The translations under genes and the position numbers were made by a program. Positions 15,093 to 24,055 of a stretch of DNA of 29,825 bases are shown here, one piece after another. Every line of letters begins with the position of its first letter. Position 1 is the stretch's first letter. The DNA is from a virus. Location: the IMG/VR virus record IMGVR_UViG_3300008448_000429, positions 1 to 29,825 of that record. One strand, given 5' to 3'. The notes under the pieces are model-generated. The model was not told the DNA's origin and did not search any database. It saw only the letters and a list, made by a program, of their open reading frames with translations.

Positions 15093-15815
15093 ATGGCTAC
15101 CAATTTTTATTTTAATAATTTTGGTGCTAGTCAAGAGCAGAAGCTGATTGATGATTTGGTAGTTGAGTCCATTAAAATGTATGGACAGGATATGTATTAC
15201 CTACCAAGAACTAGAGTGGTTGATGATGCAATTTATGGAGAAGAGAATTACTCTACCTTCAATTCTCACTACTTTGTTGAGATGTATATAAAGAATGTAG
15301 AAGGATTTGATGGTCAGGGAGATTTCCTATCCAAGTTCAACTTAGAAATTAGAGATCAGGTAACCTTTACGATTGCAAGAAGAACCTTCAACGATGAGAT
15401 TGGTTCCTACACTTCATTTGTAAGGCCTAGAGAGGGTGATCTTATATATTTTCCACTTAATAGAAAACTGTTTGAAATAAAGTTTGTTGAACATGAAGCC
15501 ATCTTTTATCAGTTAGGAGCTTTGCAAACATTTGATCTTCGTTGTGAATTATTTGAGTATAATAACGAGGTATTCAATACCGGTATCGAAGAAATTGACT
15601 TGAAGCAGAGAGACATCTCTTTGAACATGTCAGATTTTGGTATTGTCACTGAAGATAGTTTCTTCATTACAGATGAAGAGGGTTATGATTTAGTACAGGA
15701 ATCATTCAACATTAAAACACAAGATCCAATATCTGATAACGTGGACATTCAAACTGAGTCCGATGGTATTCTAGACTTTACTGAAATAGATCCTTTCAGT
15801 GAGGGAGTCTATTAA
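15093..15815 (+). CDS. 14: Neck protein gp14
   Basis: The 240-aa protein (MATNFYFNNFGASQEQKL, then IKMYGQDMYYLPRT and YIKNVEGFDGQGDF) matches the gp14 family, close to the roughly 256 aa of T4. I chose ATG 15093 rather than the in-frame TTG at 15084: ATG is standard here and lies just after the gp13 stop. The C-terminal region is acidic (SDNVDIQTESDG, DFTEIDPFSEG). With gp13 it builds the neck and head-tail joining platform. Its stop overlaps the ATG of gene 15. Confidence 0.92.
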   Translation: MATNFYFNNFGASQEQKLIDDLVVESIKMYGQDMYYLPRTRVVDDAIYGEENYSTFNSHYFVEMYIKNVEGFDGQGDFLSKFNLEIRDQVTFTIARRTFNDEIGSYTSFVRPREGDLIYFPLNRKLFEIKFVEHEAIFYQLGALQTFDLRCELFEYNNEVFNTGIEEIDLKQRDISLNMSDFGIVTEDSFFITDEEGYDLVQESFNIKTQDPISDNVDIQTESDGILDFTEIDPFSEGVY

Positions 15816-16609
15816 TGTTTGGTCATGTATTTTATCACGACACTATAAGAAAGTATGTTATTCTTTTTGGAACATTATTTAATGATGTTTACATAAGAAA
15901 AGATAATGGTACTGAAGTAACTCAGAACATCAAAGTTCCCATCTCATATGGTCCAAAACAAAAGTTTATTGTGAGGCTGACACAGGACCCAAACTTAACT
16001 AAGCCAGTAGCTATTCAGCTACCAAGAATGGGTTTTGAGTTGGTCAGTATTGATTACGCTGCTGAAAGAAAACTTCCAACAATCAATAGAATGGCAGTTG
16101 TTGATGAGACTCAGCCTAATAAACTTTCTTATCAATACATGCCAGTGCCTTATGATTTGAACTTCAATCTATACATTATGGTTAAGCAAGCAGAAGATGG
16201 TACTAGAATTCTTGAACAGGTCCTACCTTTTTTTACTCCAGACTGGACAGCTACATTAAATTTAGATTCAACTATGGAGCACAAGTACGATGTTCCAGTT
16301 ATCCTAAATAATGTAACATCTGAAGACACGTATGAAGGTAACTTTGATACAAGAAGAGCGTTAATATGGACCCTACAGTTCACAATGAAGGGATACATAT
16401 TTGGACCAACTAGATCATCCAAACAGATTAAAACATCTTTGATAAACCTTTATAGTATTCCATCTGGTTCACCTTTGAATGCTAATTCAGCGTCTAATTA
16501 TGATACTATTACCACTATTCCAACTGTTGCAGGTAAAACTATCAATGAAATCTTGGCAGATGATGATTACGTGATAACCCAAACTATTGAGAACTTCTAT
16601 AATGATTAA
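15815..16609 (+). CDS. 15: Tail terminator / proximal sheath stabiliser gp15
   Basis: The 264-aa protein (MFGHVFYHDTIRKYVILFGT, FNDVYIRK, VPISYGPKQKFIVRL, PRMGFELVSIDYA) is a clear gp15 homologue near the T4 length (about 272). In T4 gp15 forms a hexameric ring that caps the completed tail tube and sheath and joins it to the neck. It has one-base overlap with gene 14 and eight-base overlap with the chosen start of gene 16, consistent with translational coupling in the head-tail operon. Confidence 0.93.
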   Translation: MFGHVFYHDTIRKYVILFGTLFNDVYIRKDNGTEVTQNIKVPISYGPKQKFIVRLTQDPNLTKPVAIQLPRMGFELVSIDYAAERKLPTINRMAVVDETQPNKLSYQYMPVPYDLNFNLYIMVKQAEDGTRILEQVLPFFTPDWTATLNLDSTMEHKYDVPVILNNVTSEDTYEGNFDTRRALIWTLQFTMKGYIFGPTRSSKQIKTSLINLYSIPSGSPLNANSASNYDTITTIPTVAGKTINEILADDDYVITQTIENFYND

Positions 16610-16991
16610 GGATACTATTAGTGATGCTTTGAATCTTGCACCACTCAATCAAGAATTATTACCTGCTGAAAAGGTCATTAATAATGATCAGGATTCTGAT
16701 TATGAGCTAGCTAGGCATAACATAAAAACTATTTTGGATAAAGGTAACGATGCTCTTGATGAGTTAATTTCTGTGGCTAGTCAGTCACAACATCCAAGAG
16801 CATATGAAGTTCTTTCTACTATGATCAAAACCTTAGCAGATACAAATAAAGATCTCTTGAATATTGCTAAGACAAAGAAAGAGTTAGAAGGCGATAGTCA
16901 AACTCAACAAACAAAGACAATTAACAATAATTTATTTGTTGGATCTACTTCGGAATTGCAAAAATTATTGAAACAGCATGGCCAAGACTGA
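16602..16991 (+). CDS. 16: Terminase small subunit gp16
   Basis: The 129-aa protein starts at ATG 16602, which overlaps the gp15 stop; an upstream in-frame TTG at 16587 is less likely. The central helices (YELARHNIKTILDKGNDAL, DELISVASQSQHPRAYEVL, then MIKTLADTNKDLLNIAKTK) match the central helical hairpin that oligomerises gp16 rings, and NNLFVGSTSELQKLL is the conserved C-terminal motif. T4 gp16 is longer (about 164 aa). It recognises phage DNA and regulates the gp17 motor. Confidence 0.88.
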   Translation: MIKDTISDALNLAPLNQELLPAEKVINNDQDSDYELARHNIKTILDKGNDALDELISVASQSQHPRAYEVLSTMIKTLADTNKDLLNIAKTKKELEGDSQTQQTKTINNNLFVGSTSELQKLLKQHGQD

Positions 16992-18660
16992 AAGTTACTT
17001 AGGCAATAAAAACCTCAAGAAGGTAGATGTAGTACTTGAATTCACTAAAGATCAAGTTCAAGAGTATATCAAATGTGCTAGAGATCCACTGTATTTTATT
17101 GAGAACTACGTAAAAATTATTAACGTAGATCAAGGTTTAATTCAATTCAAGCCATATGAATATCAAAAAGATATTGTCAGGCTTTTTGAAAAAGAGCGTT
17201 TTGTTATTTGTAAGATGCCTAGACAGGTTGGTAAAACAACTATTGTTGTTGGTATCATATTACATCATGCATTATTTAACGAGAATTACAGGATTGCAAT
17301 TCTTGCCAACAAAGAAAAGCAAGCACATGAAATCTTATCAAGAATCCAATTAGCGTATGAACATCTGCCTAAATGGTTGCAGCAAGGTATCAAAGAATGG
17401 AATAAAGGTAGTATTGAATTAGAAAATGGATCAATGATTCAGGCAGAAGCTACTGGATCATCTGCTATAAGAGGTACTTCACAGAACTTAGTTTATCTTG
17501 ATGAATTCGCATTCGTTCCAAACAACATTCAAGAAAGCTTCTTTTCATCTGTATACCCTACTATTTCTTCTGGTCAAACTACAAAAGTATTAATTACATC
17601 TACTCCAAATGGATTGAATTTATTCTATAAGTTATGGGTAGATAGTGAGAATGAAAGAAACTCATATAAGAGAATCGATGTTCACTGGTCGGATGTACCT
17701 GGTAGAGATGAGAAGTGGAAAGAAGAAACAATCCAGAACACTTCTAAAGAACAGTTCAGACAGGAGTTTGAGTGTGAATTTATTGGATCATCTAATACGT
17801 TAATATCACCAGAAGTGTTGAGGAGACTAGTATTCCAAACTCCTATCACACAAAATGAGCATATTAAGATTTATACAGAGCCGTCAAAAGAAAGAATATA
17901 CGTCACAACTGTAGATGTTTCTAGAGGATTAGACAGGGACTACTCTGCATTCATAGTGTGGGATATTACAGAAGCACCATATCAAGTTGTTGCTGTTTAT
18001 AAGAATAACCATATAACACCTCTGCTGTTTCCCGAAGTATTGTACTCAGCCTGTAAAAGATACAACCATTGCTATGTCTTGATTGAAATAAACGACTTAG
18101 GTCAGCAAGTTGTAGATATTCTACATGAGGATTTAGAATATGATGGAATTGTATATACTCAAAAGAATCCGAAAGGAGCAACAGAAATTTCACAAGGATT
18201 CCGATCAAATTCAATAAAGGGTATAAGAACTACAAAACAAAATAAAAAGGTTGGTTGCAGTAATTTCAAAGCATTAGTTGAAAACGACAAAGTATTATTG
18301 AATGATATAGATTTGATTAGTGAACTTTATAGATTTGTTGCTAAAAATAATTCATATGAGGCTGAAGAAGGTCATGATGATTTAGCAATGTGTGGGGTAC
18401 TGTTTGGATGGATGATGACCCAAACATTTGTTACTGAAATTACTAAGTTAGATATTAGGCAAAGAATTTTACTTGAAAGACAAAGAGAACTTGATGATGA
18501 GATGCTTCCGTTTGGAATTTATGATGATGGCCAACCTGAAGGAGAGGTTATTCCTCTAACTAAAGACGTATTGAATCAGCTACTTTTCCCTGACGAAAAA
18601 ACTAAAGAAAAAATGGAAAAGTTCAGTGAATACGTCGGAGATACACAATTTTATAAATAG
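16978..18660 (+). CDS. 17: Terminase large subunit gp17 (packaging ATPase and nuclease)
   Basis: The 560-aa motor has Walker A PRQVGKTT at 81-88, Walker B LVYLDE at 171-176 with catalytic Glu176, and coupling motif STPNG at 208-212. The C-terminal RNase-H-like nuclease domain has likely metal ligands Asp313 (TVDVSRG), Glu370 (VLIEIND) and Asp467/468 (EGHDDLAM). Near-complete length against T4 gp17 (about 610 aa) and intact residues suggest activity. It translocates DNA into the prohead through the gp20 portal and makes headful cuts. The start overlaps gene 16 by 14 bases. The TAG stop forms part of a perfect late promoter box for gene 18. Confidence 0.97.
   Translation: MAKTESYLGNKNLKKVDVVLEFTKDQVQEYIKCARDPLYFIENYVKIINVDQGLIQFKPYEYQKDIVRLFEKERFVICKMPRQVGKTTIVVGIILHHALFNENYRIAILANKEKQAHEILSRIQLAYEHLPKWLQQGIKEWNKGSIELENGSMIQAEATGSSAIRGTSQNLVYLDEFAFVPNNIQESFFSSVYPTISSGQTTKVLITSTPNGLNLFYKLWVDSENERNSYKRIDVHWSDVPGRDEKWKEETIQNTSKEQFRQEFECEFIGSSNTLISPEVLRRLVFQTPITQNEHIKIYTEPSKERIYVTTVDVSRGLDRDYSAFIVWDITEAPYQVVAVYKNNHITPLLFPEVLYSACKRYNHCYVLIEINDLGQQVVDILHEDLEYDGIVYTQKNPKGATEISQGFRSNSIKGIRTTKQNKKVGCSNFKALVENDKVLLNDIDLISELYRFVAKNNSYEAEEGHDDLAMCGVLFGWMMTQTFVTEITKLDIRQRILLERQRELDDEMLPFGIYDDGQPEGEVIPLTKDVLNQLLFPDEKTKEKMEKFSEYVGDTQFYK
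18652..18659 (+). promoter_or_regulatory. Perfect T4-type late promoter TATAAATA upstream of gene 18
   Basis: All 8 positions match the late consensus recognised by the gp55 sigma factor in T4. It is embedded in the last codons of gene 17. Expected transcription would begin near 18665, giving a short leader with TAGGAGAT before the gene 18 ATG. Confidence 0.75.
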
Positions 18661-18690
18661 AAAGAAAACTCTTGTCTTTAGGAGATTAAA

Positions 18691-21027
18691 ATGGCATTTC
18701 AAGTTAGTCCAGGTGTAAATGTTTCTGAAATTGACTTAACTACTGTTGTACCAGCAGTATCTTCATCCACTGGCGTTATTGCTGGCGTATTCAGATGGGG
18801 TCCTGTAAATACAAGAGAGTTAGTTGGTTCAGAACTTGAACTTACATCAAAATTTAGTACACCAACAAATATAAACCCTGAAACATTCTTTACTGCAGCA
18901 AACTTCCTATCATACGGTAGTTCATTGTATGTTTCCAGAGCTGCTAATACTTCAGGTATAGGTGTCTACAAAGCATCCACAACAGATACAGGTAATGCTG
19001 AAGTCGTTGTAGCAAGCACAACAGATCTCTCGGTTGGTATGAAAGTATTAGGTATGACAAATGTACCTGATGGATCTATCATATCAGCTATTGATACTGC
19101 TAATAGCACAGTTACATTTTCAGGCGTTACTCCATCCGCAGTAGAGACATCTACCAATGCATACTTCTACTCATCAAATGCTGCATTGAGTGCTATTGCA
19201 TCATCTAATTCTTCGAATTTGATTGCTGTTGCAAACTTTGCTTCGTTCACTGTTAGAAATAGTGATCATTATGATACTATGACTTTCTCTAACAATGAGC
19301 TATACTATGTTGCCAAGTATCCTGGTGAACTAGGTAACTCACTCAAGATTTCAGTTTGCGATAGTGTCAACGCTTATAATAGTAACGTATCATTAGATTC
19401 CAACAACGTCAACGTTGCATTTGGTGTATTGACTGCTAACGTAGGAAGTAGTGTTCTTACAGTCACAGTAACTGCCCATGCTAACGGTACAGCAGGTGAA
19501 GCTAACACATCTGCAAATACAATTCTACAATCATTCAGAATCAATGATTTGATTGAGGTTGGCAACTCAAGTATTGGAAAGCAGTATCTAAAAATTACTG
19601 GTCGTCCAACTGTCATGGGAACAAACAGCCAGTTTGTTGTAAACTCAACAGTAAGAAGATTCTTCGTAAATGTTGACTCTAACTACACTTTAGCAGATAA
19701 TTTCACTATCACTGGTAACAGTACTGTTGGTGTTCCAAGATATTGGGAATACTACAATCTATTTGATGGTGCACCTGGTATTTCAACTTACCAATCAAGT
19801 TTTGGTAATAGTGCTGCTGTTGATGAAATCCATGTTGTTGTAGTTGACGAGGACGGTAAGATTACTGGTACACCAGGAACTAATCTAGAGGTCTACAAAG
19901 GTCTATCTAGAGCTTCAGATGCCAAGACATCGGATGGTGCTACCAACTACTATAAGAATGTAATCAACGATAGTAGCCAGTATATCTGGTGGGCTAATCA
20001 TAGAACTAGTGCTGATGCCAACACATCAAACTATTCTAACACAGCTTCTAATCTATCAAGCATTAACAATGTCAAACCACTATATGCTTCATTCCATAAT
20101 GGTCAAGATGGTGATGGAGAATCTGATATTCAAGTAGGAAGAATTCTCCAGGCTTACGATTTGTACTCTTCTCCTGAAGTAGTTGATGTGTCGTTAATTA
20201 TGACAGGTAAGTCACGTGGTGGCACCAATGGAGAGCAGATTTCAAACTATCTGGTTGACAATATTGCCGAGGTTAGAAAAGATTGTATCGTTCTTACATC
20301 ACCAGAAAGAGCTGATGTTGTGAACAACTCTGGTCAGGATGAAGCTCAGGATATTGTTACATTCAGAAACTCTCTGAGATCATCTTCGTACTTGATCATT
20401 GATTCTGGTTACAAATATCAGTATGACAAATACAACGATGTATTCCGTTATATTCCATTGAACGGTGATATTGCTGGTCTATGTGCAAGAACAGATGCTC
20501 AGAGAGATCCTTGGTTCTCACCAGCAGGTTTCAATCGTGGTCAGATTAAGAATCTAGTTAAACTAGCATTTAATCCAACACAATCAGACAGAGATTTGTT
20601 GTACAGAAACGGAGTTAATCCAGTTGCAACGATTCCTGGTCAAGGTACTGTGTTGTATGGAGATAAAACTGCACTAGCTAGACCAAGTGCGTTTGATAGA
20701 ATCAATGTTCGTAGATTGTTCATTGTACTGGAAAAGGCAATTGCTACTGCTGCTAAGTCCTCTCTGTTTGAATTCAACGACGAGTTTACAAGAGCTTCAT
20801 TTGTATCTCTAGTAGAACCATTCCTAAGAGATGTACAGGGTAGAAGAGGTATTGTAGACTTTAGAGTTGTTTGTGACGAAACCAATAATACTGCTGGAGT
20901 AGTTGACAGAAACGAATTTGTCGGAGATATATACATTAAACCAGCTAAATCAATCAATTTCATCCAGCTTAACTTTGTTGCCGTAAGGTCTGGTGTATCG
21001 TTTGATGAGATTGTTGGTAGGTTTTAA
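18691..21027 (+). CDS. 18: Contractile tail sheath protein gp18
   Basis: The 778-aa protein opens with the family signature SPGVNVSEIDLTT and VSSSTGVIAGVFRWGP. It ends with the conserved sheath core (FIVLEKAIATAAKSSLFEFN, EPFLRDVQGRRGIVDFRVV, then DIYIKPAKSINFIQLNF). It is longer than T4 gp18 (about 659 aa); the extra length lies in the N/S/T-rich protruding domains of the first half (roughly residues 90-330), which are surface-exposed in known sheaths and vary between phages. It forms the contractile sheath around the gp19 tube. TAGGAG lies before the ATG, and a dedicated late promoter fits the high copy number needed. Confidence 0.96.
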   Translation: MAFQVSPGVNVSEIDLTTVVPAVSSSTGVIAGVFRWGPVNTRELVGSELELTSKFSTPTNINPETFFTAANFLSYGSSLYVSRAANTSGIGVYKASTTDTGNAEVVVASTTDLSVGMKVLGMTNVPDGSIISAIDTANSTVTFSGVTPSAVETSTNAYFYSSNAALSAIASSNSSNLIAVANFASFTVRNSDHYDTMTFSNNELYYVAKYPGELGNSLKISVCDSVNAYNSNVSLDSNNVNVAFGVLTANVGSSVLTVTVTAHANGTAGEANTSANTILQSFRINDLIEVGNSSIGKQYLKITGRPTVMGTNSQFVVNSTVRRFFVNVDSNYTLADNFTITGNSTVGVPRYWEYYNLFDGAPGISTYQSSFGNSAAVDEIHVVVVDEDGKITGTPGTNLEVYKGLSRASDAKTSDGATNYYKNVINDSSQYIWWANHRTSADANTSNYSNTASNLSSINNVKPLYASFHNGQDGDGESDIQVGRILQAYDLYSSPEVVDVSLIMTGKSRGGTNGEQISNYLVDNIAEVRKDCIVLTSPERADVVNNSGQDEAQDIVTFRNSLRSSSYLIIDSGYKYQYDKYNDVFRYIPLNGDIAGLCARTDAQRDPWFSPAGFNRGQIKNLVKLAFNPTQSDRDLLYRNGVNPVATIPGQGTVLYGDKTALARPSAFDRINVRRLFIVLEKAIATAAKSSLFEFNDEFTRASFVSLVEPFLRDVQGRRGIVDFRVVCDETNNTAGVVDRNEFVGDIYIKPAKSINFIQLNFVAVRSGVSFDEIVGRF

Positions 21028-21043
21028 TTAAGGAGAGTCATAA

Positions 21044-21553
21044 ATGGCATTCAATATTAATGCATTCAAATCGATAGTTAGTACTACCGATTTTGCAAGA
21101 CCGTCGTTATTCCAGGTGTTCATTTCTACGCCACCTGGAGTAGCTCCACTAATTCCTTTCAGCCCTTTCTTGGTGCGTTCTGCTAGTTTACCAGCTTCGC
21201 AGGTAGGGCAGATTCCTATTGCTTATGGTGGTAGAACAATTAAAATTGCAGGCGAAAGAACATATGGAGATTGGTCGACTACCGTAATGAATGATGAAGG
21301 GTTCATCGTTAGAAACGCTGTAGAGAATTGGATTGAAATTATCAATAACCGTATCTCAAACTTTAGAGCGTTTCCTAGTGAATATAAAGTTGATCTAACT
21401 GTTACACAATATTCCAAGAAAGGACCTCCACTTAAGCTGATTAAATTGGTTGGATGTTTCCCGACCGCAGTAAGTGAAATTGGTCTTGATTGGGGTCAAG
21501 CTGACGCGATTGAAGAATATAGTATTACTTGGTCTTACGACTACTGGGAATGA
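21044..21553 (+). CDS. 19: Tail tube protein gp19
   Basis: The 169-aa protein is close to the T4 gp19 length (about 163). The N-terminus MAFNINAFKSIVSTTDFARP, the central PFLVRSASLPASQVG, the tube-loop AGERTYGDWSTTVMNDEGF and C-terminal IEEYSITWSYDYW are typical. Hexameric rings of this protein stack to form the inner tube through which DNA passes. AAGGAGAG lies upstream of the start, 16 bases after the gene 18 stop. A hairpin terminator follows directly. Confidence 0.95.
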   Translation: MAFNINAFKSIVSTTDFARPSLFQVFISTPPGVAPLIPFSPFLVRSASLPASQVGQIPIAYGGRTIKIAGERTYGDWSTTVMNDEGFIVRNAVENWIEIINNRISNFRAFPSEYKVDLTVTQYSKKGPPLKLIKLVGCFPTAVSEIGLDWGQADAIEEYSITWSYDYWE

Positions 21554-21557
21554 AATG

Positions 21558-21583
21558 AAGGGAGCTGATTCTAGCTCCCTTTT
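21558..21583 (+). terminator. Rho-independent terminator after gene 19
   Basis: GGGAGCT (21560-21566) pairs with AGCTCCC (21573-21579) around a 6-base loop, is extended by AA/TT and is followed by a short T run. It sits in the 44-base gap between genes 19 and 20. The U tract is short, so read-through into gene 20 is likely. Confidence 0.75.
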
Positions 21584-21597
21584 AACACGAGGATAAT

Positions 21598-23121
21598 ATG
21601 GCCAGTTTTTTCGGGTTTGAATTTAAAAAAGTAACACCAGAGGAGCCTCTAAAGTCTTTTGTTCCAGAAACAAATGATGATGGTGCGGTAGTTGTTGCCG
21701 CTGGAGGCGCTTATGGGCAGTATGTTGATCTGGAAGGTACAGCTAGAACAGAAGCTGAACTTGTGACCAGATACAGGGATATGTCTCTTACTGCCGATAT
21801 CGATAGAGCGGTAGATGAGATTGTAAATGAAGCTATAGTTCAAGAAACAGATGAAAACGTTGTTGAACTTAATCTGGAAGAGTTAGACTATCCAGAGAAT
21901 ATCAAAAGTATTATTATTCAAGAGTTTGATAACATCAAAAGATTGTTAGACTTTGAAAACAATGCTTATGATCTATTCAAACGATGGTATGTTGATGGTA
22001 GATTATATTATCACGTATTGATTGATGAGACTAATCCTAGACTTGGAATCAGAGAGTTAAGACATATTGATCCAAGAAAGATTAGAAAAGTAAGAGAGCA
22101 AAGAAAGAAGAAAGATCCTAAAACTGATGCAACAGTAACTGTCAGCCAAAAGGAATACTTTGTATATAATGAGAAGGGTTATAATGCCCAGGGTATTGGA
22201 AGTGGTATGGCAGCTGCAACTCCTGCTACTGGATTGAAGATAGCTAAGGATGCAATTGTTCATTGTACTTCTGGTGTCATGGATAATAATGGTTCAATGG
22301 TTTTGTCGTACTTGCATAAAGCAATAAAACCACTGAATCAGTTGAGAGTGCTAGAAGATGCTACTGTAATTTACAGAATATCTCGCGCTCCTGAAAGAAG
22401 AATATTTTATATTGATGTAGGTAATCTTCCAAAAATTAAAGCAGAGCAGTATCTTCGTGACATGATGATTCGTCACAAGAATAGACTTGTTTACGACGCC
22501 ACTACAGGTGAAGTCAGAGACGATAGAAAGTTTATTACAATGCTGGAAGATTATTGGTTACCTCGAAGAGAAGGTAACAGAGGTACAGAGATTACAACTC
22601 TACCAGCTGGTGAAAATCTAGGCAAGATGGAAGATGTAGAATACTTCCAACAGAAGCTATATCAATCACTTAATGTGCCTGTTACAAGACTTCAATCAGA
22701 ACAAGTATACTCGATTGGTAGAGCAACGGAAATCACTAGAGATGAAGTTAAGTTTGCCAAGTTTATTGGTAGACTAAGAGCTAAATTTTCTAATCTTTTT
22801 ATAAAGTGTTTAGAGAAGCAGCTTGTATTGAAAGGTATTGTTACTGTAGATGACTGGAAAGTCATGTCTCAGTACATTCGCTTTGATTATGCTAAAGACA
22901 ATTACTATGAAGAGCTTAAAGAGATTGAGGTAATGACATCGAGAAGTAATGTTGCTGGTTTGATGGCTCCTTACATTGGTAAGTATTTTTCTCATGACTA
23001 TGTTCGTAGAAATGTGTTCAAGCAAAGCGAAGAGGATGTTCTAGGTCAAGATAAGAAGTTGAAAGCTGAATTATCTAATGAGCTATTATACCCTCCACCA
23101 CCGCCAGAACCTCAACAATAA
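21598..23121 (+). CDS. 20: Portal vertex protein gp20
   Basis: The 507-aa protein matches gp20 throughout. It has TRYRDMSLTADIDRAVDEIVNEAI in the N-terminal wing, YYHVLIDETNPRLGIRELRHIDPRKIRKVRE, the stem-region RISRAPERRIFYIDVGNLPK and AEQYLRDMM, and MEDVEYFQQKLYQSLNVP with the long helix REEVKF-type segment TEITRDEVKFAKFIGRL. T4 gp20 is about 524 aa. The dodecameric portal nucleates prohead assembly, docks the terminase and later binds the neck. The C-terminus ends in a short proline-rich tail after LLYP. CGAGGATA precedes the ATG. Confidence 0.96.
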   Translation: MASFFGFEFKKVTPEEPLKSFVPETNDDGAVVVAAGGAYGQYVDLEGTARTEAELVTRYRDMSLTADIDRAVDEIVNEAIVQETDENVVELNLEELDYPENIKSIIIQEFDNIKRLLDFENNAYDLFKRWYVDGRLYYHVLIDETNPRLGIRELRHIDPRKIRKVREQRKKKDPKTDATVTVSQKEYFVYNEKGYNAQGIGSGMAAATPATGLKIAKDAIVHCTSGVMDNNGSMVLSYLHKAIKPLNQLRVLEDATVIYRISRAPERRIFYIDVGNLPKIKAEQYLRDMMIRHKNRLVYDATTGEVRDDRKFITMLEDYWLPRREGNRGTEITTLPAGENLGKMEDVEYFQQKLYQSLNVPVTRLQSEQVYSIGRATEITRDEVKFAKFIGRLRAKFSNLFIKCLEKQLVLKGIVTVDDWKVMSQYIRFDYAKDNYYEELKEIEVMTSRSNVAGLMAPYIGKYFSHDYVRRNVFKQSEEDVLGQDKKLKAELSNELLYPPPPPEPQQ

Positions 23122-23133
23122 ATAGGAGAAGTA

Positions 23134-23367
23134 ATGGAAGTCGATCAACAATATAATGTTAATGATATAATTAAATACGCGTACGAGAATCAACCTTCTA
23201 AAGTACAGGATGTATTCAATGAGTTAATGAGTGGAAGAATCTACGACTCCATCATGCAAAAGAAAGTAGAAGTTGCCCAGCAATTCTTCAACCAAGATAG
23301 AGTTGGAGATGATATGGATGAAGCACCAACAGAAGAGGATATTGAAGATGGCCAAGACTCTGAGTAA
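23134..23367 (+). CDS. 67: Prohead core protein gp67-like (77 aa)
   Basis: Its position directly after gene 20, its size (T4 gp67 is about 80 aa) and its layout all fit gp67. The layout is an N-terminal helix (IIKYAYENQPSKVQDVFNE), a central segment IYDSIMQKKVEVAQQFF that resembles the T4 protein, and a strongly acidic C-terminal tail (GDDMDEAPTEEDIEDG). gp67 is a small core component needed for correct prohead shape and is processed by the gp21 protease. ATAGGAGAA gives a strong ribosome site. It overlaps the next gene by 20 bases. Confidence 0.82.
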   Translation: MEVDQQYNVNDIIKYAYENQPSKVQDVFNELMSGRIYDSIMQKKVEVAQQFFNQDRVGDDMDEAPTEEDIEDGQDSE

Positions 23368-24055
23368 AATTTTGGAGGTATATGCTCCAAAGTCTAAGGA
23401 TGAGAAAAGATTCAAAGACAAGCACATTGTCGCAAAGTATAAGTTAGACAAACCAACAGAAAACGAAGATCAGTTTACTTCAGGTAAAGTCAAAGCTATT
23501 GATCGTCCTGGAACAAATCACGGATATAATACTGGTCAGGATGAAAAGGTTTATGAAGAAGTACATCCCATGGCTCTTCATGTCAAGCCTGTCAAAGTAG
23601 ATGGTAAAACTAAGTATAAAGTTCACGCAGTTGGAGATCATCTTAAAGATGGGATCAAGGTAGGTGAGCATCTATCAGATACTCAACTAGATGATGCTTC
23701 CGAGATGGGTGCTAAAGTCAAGCAACTCAAAGAAGAGTCAATTGACGAAAAAAAACTCACTCCTGCTGAAATGAAAAAGCGTGAAGAGGTTGCTAAAGCA
23801 ATTGCACGTGAAAATCCTAAAATGCCTATGGCAAAGAAGATGGCAATTGCAACAGCTACTGCTAAGAAGGTAGCTGAAGAGCAAGAGGTCAATGAAGAGG
23901 AATTATTACTTGATGAAGAGTTGAGTGAATTGCTGAGTGCAATCTACGAAAATCTTTCAGATGAAGCAAGAGAGATTTTCGAAGACATCGTTGAAAATAA
24001 TCCAGAAAAGATGCTTGAATTTTTAGAACAGTTGGAGTTGACTGATGGCGTATAG
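23348..24055 (+). CDS. Prohead core-type protein at the gp68 position (235 aa)
   Basis: I start at ATG 23348 (MAKTLSKILEVYAPKSKDE). The longer open frame from 23273 would overlap gene 67 by 95 bases and has an unlikely composition. The protein is highly charged. It contains KKLTPAEMKKREEVAKAI and ENPKMPMAKKMAIATATAKK (around residues 135-175), a motif I recognise from phage head proteins of marine T4-like viruses. A strongly acidic C-terminal helix region follows (NEEELLLDEELSELLSAI). In T4 this place holds the 141-aa core protein gp68; the present protein is larger and I see no convincing sequence match. A scaffold or core role is inferred from location and charge pattern. Confidence 0.65.
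   Translation: MAKTLSKILEVYAPKSKDEKRFKDKHIVAKYKLDKPTENEDQFTSGKVKAIDRPGTNHGYNTGQDEKVYEEVHPMALHVKPVKVDGKTKYKVHAVGDHLKDGIKVGEHLSDTQLDDASEMGAKVKQLKEESIDEKKLTPAEMKKREEVAKAIARENPKMPMAKKMAIATATAKKVAEEQEVNEEELLLDEELSELLSAIYENLSDEAREIFEDIVENNPEKMLEFLEQLELTDGV

Noticed and set aside
23117-23124. AATAAATA resembling a late promoter before gene 67
   Set aside because: Transcription would begin only about four bases before the ATG at 23134, after the ribosome site, so it would not give a usable leader.
23273-23347. Longer N-terminal extension of the core protein
   Set aside because: It would overlap gene 67 by 95 bases in another frame and has a composition unlike the rest of the protein; ATG 23348 is better.
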